Source: Paracoccus saliphilus
Lineage (GTDB): Bacteria; Pseudomonadota; Alphaproteobacteria; Rhodobacterales; Rhodobacteraceae
Length of the DNA stretch: 35,210 bases
Assembly: GCA_003255745.1 (NCBI GenBank)
Contig: QKYL01000200.1
Span: forward strand, 1 to 35,210
Direction: 5' to 3'
The notes under the pieces: generated by a model
Seen by the model: the letters and a program-made list of their open reading frames with translations, nothing else
The model's database searches: none
What the model was told of the DNA's origin: nothing
Made by a program: the position numbers and the translations under genes
In this document: piece after piece, positions 7,477 through 20,593 of the stretch
How the letters are laid out: the number at the start of each line of letters is the position of its first letter
How positions within the stretch are numbered: the first letter of the stretch is position 1

Positions 7477-10056
7477 ATGCCCCAGACGAAACCGCAGCCT
7501 GTCCAGTATCTTGCCGATTACCGGCCCTACCCGTTCGCCTTGGCCGAAACGCGCCTGGACGTGACGCTGGCCGCACGAGACACCCGCGTCCAGGCCGAGC
7601 TTGACCTGGTGCCGGCGGCGCCAGACAAGCCCCAGGATCTGGTGCTGGATGGCGGGGCTGGACTTCGGCTGCTGGCGCTGACCATCGACGGAATTGCGCC
7701 CTCGGAAGATCATGTCGTGCGGAATGAAGAACAACTGACCATCCTGGCCGCTGCCCTGCCCCGCGGCCCCTTTACGCTGGCAACCGAGGTGGGGATCGAT
7801 CCCGCAGAGAACACCGCCTTTGAGGGCCTCTACCTGTCCGGCGGCATCTTCTGCACCCAGTGCGAGGCAGAAGGTTTCCGCCACATCACCTTTTATCCTG
7901 ATCGCCCGGACGTGATGACAACTTTTCGGGTGACGGTAAGAAGCGATTTGCCGGTGCTGCTGTCGAACGGAAATCCTGTCGCCTCGGGCGCAGGTTGGGC
8001 CGAATGGCACGACCCCTGGCCCAAGCCCAGCTATCTGTTTGCGCTGGTGGCCGGGGACTTGGTGGCGGTCAGCGACCGTTTTAACACAGGCTCGGGCCAG
8101 GCTGTCGATCTGAATGTCTGGGTGCGGCCGGGCGATCAGGATCGCGCGGGCTTTGCCATGGAATCCCTCATCAAGTCGATGAAATGGGACGAGGATGTTT
8201 ATGGCCGTGAATACGACCTGAATGTGTTCAACATCGTCGCCGTTGAAGATTTCAACATGGGTGCCATGGAAAACAAGGGGTTGAACATATTCAACTCGAA
8301 ACTTGTCCTGGCCTCGCCGGAAACTGCCACCGACAGTGACTATGAGCGGATCGAGGCGGTCATCGCGCACGAATATTTTCACAACTGGACCGGCAACCGG
8401 ATCACCTGCCGCGACTGGTTCCAGCTGTGCCTGAAGGAAGGGCTGACGGTCTTTCGCGACCAGCAGTTCACCAGCGACATGCGCAGCGCGGCGGTCAAGC
8501 GGATCGAGGATGTCCAGACCCTGCGCGCCCGCCAGTTCCGAGAGGATCAGGGTCCCCTAGCCCATCCTCCGCGCCCCAACCGCTATGAAGAGATCAACAA
8601 TTTCTACACCGCCACCGTCTATGAAAAGGGTGCCGAGGTCATTGGCATGCTGAAGACTCTGGTGGGCGAGGAAGGATACGCAAAGGCGCTGGACCTTTAT
8701 TTCGACCGCCATGACGGCGACGCGGCCACCATCGAGGACTGGCTGAAGGTCTTCGAGGACGCGACCGGGCGCGACCTGTCGCAGTTTTCCCGCTGGTACA
8801 CCGATGCAGGCACCCCCGTCCTGGAAATGTCCGAGACATGGCAGGACGGCACCCTGACGCTGTTCTTTGCGCAATCGACGCCGCCCACGCCGGGTCAGCC
8901 TGACAAGCCGGCGCGCGTCATTCCCATCGCGGTCGGCCTGATCGGTCCCAATGGAGACGAGGTGGTGCCCACCCGCATCCTGGAAATGACCGAGGCGCAG
9001 CAGAGCTTTGCCTTTAACGGCTTGGGCGCACGCCCGGTGGTTTCGGTGCTGCGCGGCTTTTCCGCGCCTGTCATGCTGCGCCGGGAGATGGATGACGCGA
9101 CGCGCGCCTTTCTTCTTGCCCATGACACCGATCCCTTTGCCCGGTGGGAGGCCGGGCGCGAGCTGGCGCTGTCCGCGCTGACGGATCTGGCGCAGGGGCG
9201 GGATGCAGGAGCGGACTATGTGGACGCCATTGGCGCACTGGTTGCGGACACCGCTGCCGATCCGGCCTTCCGCGCCCTGTGCCTGAACCTGCCCGGCGAG
9301 GAGGAAATCGCGACCCGGCTGGCTGCGCAGGGCATTACCCCTGATCCCGACGCAATCCATGCCGCCCGCGGCGACCTGGCGCGGCGCATGGCGCTGACGC
9401 ATCAGGACCTGCTGTCCGGCATCTATGACGAAATGGCCGTCACTGGCCCCTATTCGCCGGATGCCGACGCGGCCGCGTGCCGGTCGCTGCGGATCGCGGC
9501 GCTGGGCCTGCTGGGCCGGATCGACGGGGGCAAACGGGCCGAGGTTCTGTTCGGCATCGCCGGCAACATGACCGAACGCATGGCGGCGCTGGCGGTGCTT
9601 CTGCGGCTTGGACGGGGGGATGCTGCCCTGCAGGTCCTGCTGGATCAGTTCGGTGGCAACCGTCTGGTCATGGACAAGTGGTTCAGCATTCAGGTCATGG
9701 CGGCACCGCCCGCAGACGCGGTGCGGATCGCCCGTGACCTGGCAGGGCGCGACGACTTTGACTGGAAGAACCCCAACCGCTTCCGGGCGCTGCTGGGCGG
9801 GCTGGCCGCCAATCACGCGGGCTTCCACGCAGCCGACGGGTCGGGGTACGATTTCACTGCTGACTGGCTGATCCGCATGGACGCGGCCAATCCGCAGATC
9901 GCGGCCCGCATGTCCACTGCCTTCGAGACCTGGCCCCGCTATGACGGCGGGCGGCGGACCCATGCCCGCGCCGCGCTGGAACGGATCGCAAGCCTTGAGG
10001 GTTTGAGCCGCAACACGCGAGAGATGGTGTCGCGCATGATCGCGGCGGGCCGTTGA
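7477..10056 (+). CDS. pepN: Aminopeptidase N (M1 family)
   Basis: An 859-residue zinc metalloaminopeptidase that trims N-terminal residues from peptides in the cytoplasm. The exopeptidase motif GAMEN is at 262-266. The zinc site HEYFH is at 298-302 with the third ligand Glu321 in KEGLT, giving the expected HExxH-x18-E spacing. The length and the C-terminal helical domains match the E. coli PepN type (about 870 residues) and not the shorter M1 forms. I chose ATG 7477, which has AGGAAAGG at 7459-7466; the frame stays open upstream to 7378 but without a binding site. Its stop is followed within about 20 bases by the acyltransferase gene, so the two are probably co-transcribed. Confidence 0.96.
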   Translation: MPQTKPQPVQYLADYRPYPFALAETRLDVTLAARDTRVQAELDLVPAAPDKPQDLVLDGGAGLRLLALTIDGIAPSEDHVVRNEEQLTILAAALPRGPFTLATEVGIDPAENTAFEGLYLSGGIFCTQCEAEGFRHITFYPDRPDVMTTFRVTVRSDLPVLLSNGNPVASGAGWAEWHDPWPKPSYLFALVAGDLVAVSDRFNTGSGQAVDLNVWVRPGDQDRAGFAMESLIKSMKWDEDVYGREYDLNVFNIVAVEDFNMGAMENKGLNIFNSKLVLASPETATDSDYERIEAVIAHEYFHNWTGNRITCRDWFQLCLKEGLTVFRDQQFTSDMRSAAVKRIEDVQTLRARQFREDQGPLAHPPRPNRYEEINNFYTATVYEKGAEVIGMLKTLVGEEGYAKALDLYFDRHDGDAATIEDWLKVFEDATGRDLSQFSRWYTDAGTPVLEMSETWQDGTLTLFFAQSTPPTPGQPDKPARVIPIAVGLIGPNGDEVVPTRILEMTEAQQSFAFNGLGARPVVSVLRGFSAPVMLRREMDDATRAFLLAHDTDPFARWEAGRELALSALTDLAQGRDAGADYVDAIGALVADTAADPAFRALCLNLPGEEEIATRLAAQGITPDPDAIHAARGDLARRMALTHQDLLSGIYDEMAVTGPYSPDADAAACRSLRIAALGLLGRIDGGKRAEVLFGIAGNMTERMAALAVLLRLGRGDAALQVLLDQFGGNRLVMDKWFSIQVMAAPPADAVRIARDLAGRDDFDWKNPNRFRALLGGLAANHAGFHAADGSGYDFTADWLIRMDAANPQIAARMSTAFETWPRYDGGRRTHARAALERIASLEGLSRNTREMVSRMIAAGR

Positions 10057-10076
10057 AGGCCGCGAAGGAGAAGCGT

Positions 10077-10988
10077 TTGACCGCCACTGATGAAATCAGC
10101 GCCGAGATGCAGGCGCGTCTTGACCCGCTGATTGCTGAACGCGCGCCTTGGCTGTTCTCGGGGCGGGTACATCACCGGGTGGCACGGCGTGTGATGATGC
10201 ACCTGTTGCGCTATCCCCGCACCGTCGAGCTGGGGACCCAGTTCCGCGACCTGCCTTCGGCCGAGATATTCCGGCGCATGTGCGATCTGGTCGTCCGTGA
10301 CCTGCGCGTCGAGGGGATCGAACACCTGCCGGCCACGGGACCTGCGCTGATCGTGGCGAACCATCCGACGGGCATCGCTGACGGGATTTTCCTGAACGCA
10401 ATCATTTCTCAGCTGCGCGACGACCTGTTCATCTATGCCAACCATGACATGATCCGCGTGCTGCCGCAGATGTTCGAGATGATCGCCCCCGTGGAATGGC
10501 GGATCGAGAAACGCAGCCATGCCAAGACACGCGCAACGATGGATTACACGCGCGACGCGCTTGGCGCAGGTCGCATCGGCCTGATTTTTCCTTCGGGCCG
10601 GCTGGCCAAGCGGCGCGGGCTGACCCTGCACGAAAGGCCGTGGATGGCCAGTGCGGCCATGATCGCGCGCAAATTCGACGTTCCCGTGATCCCGCTGCGC
10701 ATCCGGGCGCGCAACTCGGCGCTGTTCTACCTGTTCGACCGGATTCATCCCACGCTGCGTGACGTGACCCTGTTCAACGAAGTGCTGAACAAGACCCGTC
10801 AATCCTATCGCGTGACCATCGGCGCGCCAATCGCCGCCACGCACCTGCCCCGCAGCAGCGAGGACGCGATCGAGTTGCTGCGCGAGGCGGTGTTGTCGCT
10901 GCCGGAACCCGGAGCGGGTGCGATCCGCATGGTCCGCGCGCGCAACACGTCGCTTCCGGCGGGCAGCGGCAAGCCGGTGGGCGGCTGA
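10077..10988 (+). CDS. Lysophospholipid acyltransferase family protein (PlsC/OlsA-like)
   Basis: A 303-residue member of the glycerolipid acyltransferase superfamily, expected at the inner face of the membrane, transferring an acyl group to a lyso-lipid. Motif I is NHPTGIADG with His96 and Asp102, the H-P-x-G-x-x-D form seen in the haemolysin/OlsA-like branch and not the HxxxxD of classical PlsC. The motif III block reads FPSGR at 171-175 and a Pro-rich block (VPVIPLRI) follows. The likely start is TTG 10077 with GAAGGAG at 10064-10070; another TTG at 10053 would overlap the pepN stop. It could act on lyso-ornithine lipid or lysophosphatidic acid; sequence does not decide. The insertion sequence begins 11 bases after its stop. 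Confidence 0.8.
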   Translation: MTATDEISAEMQARLDPLIAERAPWLFSGRVHHRVARRVMMHLLRYPRTVELGTQFRDLPSAEIFRRMCDLVVRDLRVEGIEHLPATGPALIVANHPTGIADGIFLNAIISQLRDDLFIYANHDMIRVLPQMFEMIAPVEWRIEKRSHAKTRATMDYTRDALGAGRIGLIFPSGRLAKRRGLTLHERPWMASAAMIARKFDVPVIPLRIRARNSALFYLFDRIHPTLRDVTLFNEVLNKTRQSYRVTIGAPIAATHLPRSSEDAIELLREAVLSLPEPGAGAIRMVRARNTSLPAGSGKPVGG

Positions 10989-10999
10989 TTCCGCTCTGA

Positions 11000-11016
11000 G
11001 AGGCGGATCCGAAACT
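11000..11016 (+). repeat. Left terminal inverted repeat of the IS
   Basis: GAGGCGGATCCGAAACT, matching the right end at 14 of 17 positions. The directly adjacent TGA at 10997-10999 is the presumed target duplication. Confidence 0.85.
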
Positions 11017-11076
11017 GGTTGGATGGATTCAGCCAGTTATGTTTCTGTTCGGTTACGAAGCTGAACGGAGATCCCG

Positions 11077-11901
11077 ATGGCTTGGACCGAACTCACCCGG
11101 AAGCGGTATGAGCGCAGCGGTGGCAGATACGCAAGCGATGCGAGCGATGCTGAATGGAGGCTGATCGCGCCGCTGCTGCCTGCTCCCCGGCGGATTGGTC
11201 GCCCCCGGACAACGGATCTTCGGGACGTTTTCGATGCCATCCTGTACATCGCGACCACGGGCTGCCAGTGGCGGATGTTGCCGAACGACTTTCCACCGGT
11301 TTCGACGGTGCGGCGCTATTTCTATGACTGGCGCAGCAATGGCCTGCTCCATGAGATGAACCGCCATCTCGTTGCCGCAGCACGTCGGGCCGAAGGACGC
11401 GCGGTCGACCCGTCGGCGGGGGTGATCGACAGTCAGAGCGTGAAAACCACAGAGAGTGGAGGGATTAGAGGGTATGACGCCGCCAAGCGCATCAATGGGC
11501 GCAAGCGCCACATCGTCACCGATACCATCGGCCTTCTGGTCGGGCTTGCCGTTCATGGGGCCAACATTCAGGACCGAGACGGTGCGCCGGACCTGCTGAC
11601 ATCGGTCTCCGTTGCCTACCCGTTGCTGCGTCATGTGTTCGCCGATGGCGGCTACGCCGGGCCAAAGCTGAACGGCGCTCTGGAAAAGATCGGGCGCTGG
11701 ACGTTGCAGATCGTCAAACGCTCCGACACGGCCCAGGGCTTCGAGGTGATCCCGCGCCGATGGGTGATCGAGCGCACGCTCGCATGGCTTGGACGGTGCC
11801 GCCGAATGGCAAAGGACTGGGAAAAAACCATCGCCAGCGCCGAAGCCTGGCTTCTCATCGCCCACATCAGGCGCGTCACCCGACTGTTGGCAAGGCCATG
11901 A
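11077..11901 (+). CDS. IS5-family transposase (DDE)
   Basis: A 274-residue single-frame transposase. Residues about 22-100 form the N-terminal DNA-binding domain of the DUF4096 type (DAEWRLIAPLLP, GCQWRMLP). The catalytic triad is visible as Asp118 (VIDSQSVKT), Asp190 (FADGGYAG) and Glu232 (RRWVIERTLAWL). The spacing and the Y-[2]-R-[3]-E-[6]-K-like region around RRWVIERTLAWLGRCRRMAKDWE match IS5 relatives. There is no frameshift, in contrast to IS427-type elements where the transposase is split over two frames. It is probably active. The stop is 27 bases from the right end of the element. Confidence 0.95.
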   Translation: MAWTELTRKRYERSGGRYASDASDAEWRLIAPLLPAPRRIGRPRTTDLRDVFDAILYIATTGCQWRMLPNDFPPVSTVRRYFYDWRSNGLLHEMNRHLVAAARRAEGRAVDPSAGVIDSQSVKTTESGGIRGYDAAKRINGRKRHIVTDTIGLLVGLAVHGANIQDRDGAPDLLTSVSVAYPLLRHVFADGGYAGPKLNGALEKIGRWTLQIVKRSDTAQGFEVIPRRWVIERTLAWLGRCRRMAKDWEKTIASAEAWLLIAHIRRVTRLLARP

Positions 11902-11911
11902 TCGCTCAGTG

Positions 11912-11928
11912 AGTTTGGAATCAGCCTC
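11912..11928 (-). repeat. Right terminal inverted repeat of the IS
   Basis: Read on the minus strand GAGGCTGATTCCAAACT; partner of 11000-11016. TGA at 11929-11931 follows. Confidence 0.85.
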
Positions 11929-11938
11929 TGAGGGGCTG

Positions 11939-14157
<2,219 letters not shown>

Positions 14158-14183
14158 CTATGTAATGCTGAAAGGAGACCGCG

Positions 14184-15584
14184 ATGATCCGTTTCGACAA
14201 CAGCTATGCCCGGATGCCCGAGGGCTTCTTCGCCCGCGTCAACCCTACCCCCGTCTCCGCTCCCAAGCTTCTGGCGCTGAATGGGCCGCTGGCGGACAGA
14301 CTGGGGCTGGACAGGGGACTGCTGGCCTCGCGCCAAGGGGTCGAGATGCTGGCGGGCAACGCGCTGCCGCCGGGGGCCGAGCCGATCGCGCAGGCCTATG
14401 CGGGGCACCAGTTCGGCGGCTTTGTCCCGCAGCTGGGCGATGGGCGCGCGGTGCTGTTGGGAGAGGTCGTGGCCCCCGACGGCGCGCGCTTTGACCTGCA
14501 ATTGAAGGGATCGGGGCCAACGCCGTTTTCGCGCCGTGGCGACGGGCGGGCCTGGATGGGCCCGGTGCTGCGCGAATATGCGGTCAGCGAATTCATGGCG
14601 GCCATGGACGTGCCGACGACCCGCGCCCTTGCGGCGGTGGCCACCGGCGAAATGGTCTGGCGCGAACAGGGTGGGCTGCCCGGTGCGGTCCTGACGCGCG
14701 TAGCCTCCAGCCACATCCGCGTCGGGACGTTCCAGTATTTCGCGGTTCGCGACCGCCAGGACGCCCTGGCTGCCTTGACGGATCATGTGATCGCCCGCCA
14801 TTATCCCGATGCCTCTGGCCCACTGGACCTTCTGGACCGGGTCGTTGCGCGGCAGGCCGAAACGATCGCCCACTGGATGTCCCTAGGCTTTATCCACGGG
14901 GTGATGAACACGGACAACATGGCCATTTCGGGCGAGACGATCGATTATGGTCCGTGCGCCTTTATGGATGTCTATCACCCAGACACCGTCTTTTCGTCGA
15001 TCGACCGGACGGGCCGCTATGCCTGGGCGAACCAGCCACAGATTGCGGTGTGGAACCTGGCGCAGTTCGCGACCTGCCTGATCCCGTTGATGGGGGACGA
15101 AGATGCGGCAGTCGAGGCCGCGACCGCTTCGGTTCATCGCTTTGCGCCGCTTTATCAGGCGGCCTGGCTGCGGCGCTTTGGGGCCAAGCTGGGTATCGAC
15201 GGGCAGCCGAACCAGGCGATGATCGAAAGCCTGCTGTCGTTGATGGCGCAGCAGCGTGCCGATTTCACGCGCGTGTTTGCCGGGCTGTCGGATGGGTCGG
15301 CGCGGGACGAATTCACCGACCGTGCCGCATTCGATGCCTGGGCGCGCGACTGGCAGGCGCTGTCGCCCGACCAGGCGATGATGCTGCAGGCCAATCCGCG
15401 CCGCATCCCGCGCAACCACCGGATCGAGGCTGCCATCGAAGCGGCCGTGTCCGGCGACCTTGCCCCCTTCCAGCGCCTTTTCGAAGCGGTCACCCACCCG
15501 CGCGAACAGCGCGACGAATGGGCTGACCTGTCCCATGCCCCGCTGGCCGAACAGGTGGTTCATCATACCTTCTGCGGAACCTGA
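14184..15584 (+). CDS. selO: Protein adenylyltransferase SelO (YdiU family)
   Basis: A 466-residue pseudokinase-fold enzyme that transfers AMP from ATP to hydroxyl groups of target proteins in redox homeostasis. Family hallmarks are [11 protein letters not shown] at the N-terminus, [19 protein letters not shown] at 71-89, [17 protein letters not shown] at 108-123 with the nucleotide-binding lysine, and [25 protein letters not shown] at 238-262 with the catalytic aspartates of NTDN and DYG. The C-terminus FCGT is the conserved prokaryotic ending with a redox-capable cysteine. The start has AAGGAG at 14172-14177. It is divergent from obgE and precedes the EEP-domain gene by 84 bases. Confidence 0.95.
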   Translation: MIRFDNSYARMPEGFFARVNPTPVSAPKLLALNGPLADRLGLDRGLLASRQGVEMLAGNALPPGAEPIAQAYAGHQFGGFVPQLGDGRAVLLGEVVAPDGARFDLQLKGSGPTPFSRRGDGRAWMGPVLREYAVSEFMAAMDVPTTRALAAVATGEMVWREQGGLPGAVLTRVASSHIRVGTFQYFAVRDRQDALAALTDHVIARHYPDASGPLDLLDRVVARQAETIAHWMSLGFIHGVMNTDNMAISGETIDYGPCAFMDVYHPDTVFSSIDRTGRYAWANQPQIAVWNLAQFATCLIPLMGDEDAAVEAATASVHRFAPLYQAAWLRRFGAKLGIDGQPNQAMIESLLSLMAQQRADFTRVFAGLSDGSARDEFTDRAAFDAWARDWQALSPDQAMMLQANPRRIPRNHRIEAAIEAAVSGDLAPFQRLFEAVTHPREQRDEWADLSHAPLAEQVVHHTFCGT

Positions 15585-15668
15585 GGCCGGAAAAGCGCGA
15601 TCCCTCTTGCAGGTTTCGCCGAAGGCGCAAGGATCAGGTGACATGACGGCAGGACGAACACCCGGACG

Positions 15669-16349
15669 ATGCTGAAGTTGGCCAGTTACAATCTGCACAA
15701 ATGCCGAGGGGTCACTGGCCCCCATGCGCCGGAACGCAATCTGGCCGTGATCCGCGCGCTGGACCCCGACATCATCGCCCTGCAGGAGGTCGATTTCCGC
15801 TATGGCGTCCGCCCCGAGGCTCTGCCCCGCAAGCTGATCCAGGCCGAGACGGGGCTGGTGCCGGCCCGGATCACGGGGACCACCGACAGCAGCTTGGGCT
15901 GGCACGGGCAGACGATCCTGATGCGTCCCCATCTGGCCCAGCTCGCGGTCCTACGCCGCCTGCCCCTGCCGGGGCTGGAGCCGCGCGGCGCGGTGGCGCT
16001 GCGCCTGCCGGGCCTGACCGTTATCGGCGTCCATCTGGGGCTGGCGCGGTCGTCGCGTCGGGCACAGCTGGCGCGGATCACCGCACAGGCGGCCCGCATT
16101 TCAGAAGATCACATCGTTATGATGGGCGATTTCAACGAATGGCGCGACGATCGCGGCCTGGAATCGCTGGCGGGGTTCCGGATCATCGCGCCGGGCCCCT
16201 CCTATCCGGCGCCGCTGCCGCAGCTGCGGCTGGACCGGATGGCAATGTCGCGCAACCTGGACCTGATCGAGACGGGCGTCTTCAACACGCCCGAGGCGCG
16301 CGACGCCTCGGACCACCTGCCGATCTGGGCGCGGATCAAGTTGCCTTGA
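15669..16349 (+). CDS. Endonuclease/exonuclease/phosphatase family protein
   Basis: A 226-residue protein made of a single EEP domain. It shows the metal-binding and catalytic motifs NLHK near residue 8, LQEVD with Glu40, HLG near 122, GDFNEW at 153-158 and SDHLPI at 214-219. No signal peptide or membrane segment is seen, so it is cytoplasmic. Small stand-alone EEP proteins of this kind are often annotated only at family level and may hydrolyse DNA, RNA or phosphoesters. The ATG at 15669 has only a weak AGGA about 12 bases upstream, which may mean weak translation or a different start. It lies between selO and eno on the same strand. Confidence 0.85.
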   Translation: MLKLASYNLHKCRGVTGPHAPERNLAVIRALDPDIIALQEVDFRYGVRPEALPRKLIQAETGLVPARITGTTDSSLGWHGQTILMRPHLAQLAVLRRLPLPGLEPRGAVALRLPGLTVIGVHLGLARSSRRAQLARITAQAARISEDHIVMMGDFNEWRDDRGLESLAGFRIIAPGPSYPAPLPQLRLDRMAMSRNLDLIETGVFNTPEARDASDHLPIWARIKLP

Positions 16350-16387
16350 ATATTGCGACTTTCGGATAGACCCCCGGCCCGCTATGA

Positions 16388-17692
<1,305 letters not shown>

Positions 17693-17699
17693 CCCTTCC

Positions 17700-17725
17700 G
17701 CGCGACCGGTTCCGGCCGGTCGCGC
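17700..17725. terminator. Hairpin between convergent eno and MocR-type gene
   Basis: A perfect 10-bp inverted repeat (GCGCGACCGG at 17700-17709 with its complement at 17716-17725) and a 6-base loop, starting 7 bases past the eno stop and ending 6 bases before the end of the convergent gene. No T tract on either side, so it may terminate weakly or stabilise both 3' ends. Confidence 0.6.
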
Positions 17726-17731
17726 ACCCCT

Positions 17732-19153
17732 TCAGGCGGGGCAGACCTGCGGTCCCGCCGCAGCCATCTGACCCAGCAGGGACAGGGCTTCTGCCAGCCT
17801 GTCGCGCGGCATCCGGCAGTTCAGCGCGATCCGCACGCCTTCCACCCCTGCGGCATCGGCACCCGAGGCGGCGAAATCGCCTGCCGGCCGCACATAAACG
17901 CCCGCCGCCGCCGCCCGCGCCACCAGATCCTCGGCCCGCCAGGGCGCAGGCAGCGGCAGCCACAGCATCGGCACGCCCGGCTGGCTGACCGGCCGCAGTT
18001 CGCCAAGCTGCTGCAGGGCCAGCAGCCGGCGATCCTCGACCTGATCCTTGACCTTGTCCGCGATCCGCACCGCATCGCCCGAGGTCATCAGCCGCGTCAC
18101 CAGCCCCGTGATCGGCAGCGACAGGCCCATGTGGCTGTGCTGGGCCGCGACGCGCCCGGACTGCCCCATTCCTTCGGGACAGATCAGCATGCCGAAACGC
18201 AGGCCCGCCGCGATGATCTTGGACAGACTGGACACGTGCCAGACCCTTTCGGGCGCAAGGCTGCGAAGGGTCGGCGGCGCGTCCGGGCGCGGGTTCGCCG
18301 CATAGCATTCATCCTCCAGGATCTGCAGGTCGTGGCGACGCGCCACCTCCACGATCGCCAGCCGTCGATCAGTGTCCATCGCGGCCAGGGTCGGGTTCTG
18401 GGCCGAGGGCGTCAGGCACACCAGCCGCGCACCGGACTGGCGGGCCACCCGGTCCAAGTCGTCCGGCCGCAAGCCCTGGTCATCCATCGTCACCGGCAGG
18501 GTTTCGGCCCGCATCAGGCGGGCGGCGTGACGCATGCCGGGATAGGTCAGCGCTTCTGCCATCACCTTGGCGGGCCGGTCCGCCAGGCACAGCGCCATCA
18601 CCAACGTGATCGCGTGCTGTCCGCCCTGCGTCAGCACCAGATCGGACGCCTCGACCGGTCCCAATGGCCGGGGCGACAGCCAGTCCAGCAGCGCCTGGCG
18701 GCAGTCCATGTCCCGGCTCAGCGGCGTATAGTCCAGCACCGACGAACCCAGGTCGCCGGCGACGGCCGTCAGGTGGGCGCCAATGATCGCGGGCTGACCG
18801 CAGTCCGGCAACTGGGGGATGCGCAGATCCACCGGCCCGTCGGCGCGCGACGGGGCGTCAAGGCTTTCGTAGAGCAGCGGCTGCGGGGACGGCTGCCGGG
18901 GGCGCGGCACGGCGATGAAGCTGCCGCGGCCGACATGGCTTTCGATGACCCCTTCGGACGCCGCGACCTGGTAGGCGCGCGCCACTGTTCCGGTCGTGAT
19001 CTTCAGCCGCCACGCCAGGTCGCGCATCGGCGGCAGGCGCGTTCCCGGCACCAGCTGCCCTGATCGTGCCGCCTCGCGCAGCGCGTTGGCCAGCGCCCGA
19101 AACTTGGGACCGCCCAGTCCCTCAAGGTCGGGCTGCCAATCCTCGATCCCCAT
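17732..19153 (-). CDS. MocR-type transcriptional regulator (GntR winged helix fused to aminotransferase fold)
   Basis: A 473-residue PdxR/MocR/GabR-class regulator. The winged helix-turn-helix spans about residues 12-82 (LVPGTRLPPMRDLAWRLKITTGTVARAYQVAASEGVIESHVGRGSFI). The rest has the fold-type I aminotransferase fold with the PLP-binding Lys312 in SSLSKIIAAGLRFG, the TPSAQNPT motif and Asp281 in LEDECYA. Such proteins sense amino acids, PLP or related compounds and usually control a divergent gene. Here the divergent neighbour is a TRAP receptor gene; the 233-base spacer carries a large palindrome, so it may regulate that gene and itself. ATG 19153 has AAGGAG upstream. The effector is unknown. 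Confidence 0.9.
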   Translation of the reverse strand: MGIEDWQPDLEGLGGPKFRALANALREAARSGQLVPGTRLPPMRDLAWRLKITTGTVARAYQVAASEGVIESHVGRGSFIAVPRPRQPSPQPLLYESLDAPSRADGPVDLRIPQLPDCGQPAIIGAHLTAVAGDLGSSVLDYTPLSRDMDCRQALLDWLSPRPLGPVEASDLVLTQGGQHAITLVMALCLADRPAKVMAEALTYPGMRHAARLMRAETLPVTMDDQGLRPDDLDRVARQSGARLVCLTPSAQNPTLAAMDTDRRLAIVEVARRHDLQILEDECYAANPRPDAPPTLRSLAPERVWHVSSLSKIIAAGLRFGMLICPEGMGQSGRVAAQHSHMGLSLPITGLVTRLMTSGDAVRIADKVKDQVEDRRLLALQQLGELRPVSQPGVPMLWLPLPAPWRAEDLVARAAAAGVYVRPAGDFAASGADAAGVEGVRIALNCRMPRDRLAEALSLLGQMAAAGPQVCPA

Positions 19154-19185
19154 GCGGCTTTCTCCTTGGACAACTGCCCTGAAAA

Positions 19186-19222
19186 CCGATTGTTAGCCGC
19201 GCGCGGCAGGGCCGACAATCGG
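19186..19222. promoter_or_regulatory. Inverted repeat CCGATTGT / ACAATCGG near the MocR-type promoter
   Basis: Two perfect 8-bp arms (19186-19193 and 19215-19222) separated by 21 bases, about two helical turns, lie 33-69 bases upstream of the MocR-type start. A third ACAAT occurs at 19261-19265. Repeats of one short motif at helical spacing fit a dimeric regulator, possibly the MocR protein itself. Confidence 0.4.
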
Positions 19223-19256
19223 CCAGATGCGACCGCCGCGGCGCGGTCGCATCTGG
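19223..19256. promoter_or_regulatory. Perfect palindrome in the MocR-TRAP divergent spacer
   Basis: Arms of 14 bp (19223-19236 and 19243-19256, CCAGATGCGACCGC with its complement) enclose 6 bases. It is directly next to the ACAATCGG arm and 130 bases upstream of the TRAP receptor start. It lacks a T tract and no gene ends here, so an operator or leader-RNA hairpin fits better than a terminator. Confidence 0.5.
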
Positions 19257-19317
19257 TATGACAATAATTAGCGACCGTGGGGCGCAGGACACTCGACAGC
19301 CTGTGAACTGGGGCTAA

Positions 19318-20523
<1,206 letters not shown>

Positions 20524-20540
20524 GCTGTCCGAATAAGGAA

Positions 20541-20570
20541 GCCGCCGCGATTCTGTCGCGGCGGCTTTTT
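20541..20570 (+). terminator. Intrinsic terminator of the TRAP receptor gene
   Basis: A perfect 10-bp stem (GCCGCCGCGA at 20541-20550, complement at 20556-20565), 5-base loop and TTTTT, 17 bases after the stop codon. It is 24 bases from the end of the convergent dctM. Confidence 0.95.
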
Positions 20571-20593
20571 CATGTCCGGCATGCGGCCGAGGA

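Larger units (their letters stand above)
11000..11928 (+). mobile_element. Complete IS5-family insertion sequence, IS1031-type, 929 bp
   Basis: The element contains one transposase gene and ends in imperfect 17-bp inverted repeats (11000-11016 and 11912-11928, 14 of 17 matching, both starting GAGGC). It is flanked by a direct TGA at 10997-10999 and 11929-11931, which fits the TNA target duplication known for the IS1031 subgroup. All parts needed for mobility look intact. It sits between the stop codons of the acyltransferase gene and proB, which are convergent; without it, and with one TGA removed, the two stops would be about 18 bases apart. Confidence 0.9.

Noticed and set aside
8557..9963. 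468-codon minus-strand frame within pepN
   Set aside because: Antisense to well-conserved M1 aminopeptidase sequence, with no binding site or domain.
19223..19256. Rho-independent terminator
   Set aside because: Neither strand has a T tract and the flanking genes diverge, so no transcript ends here.
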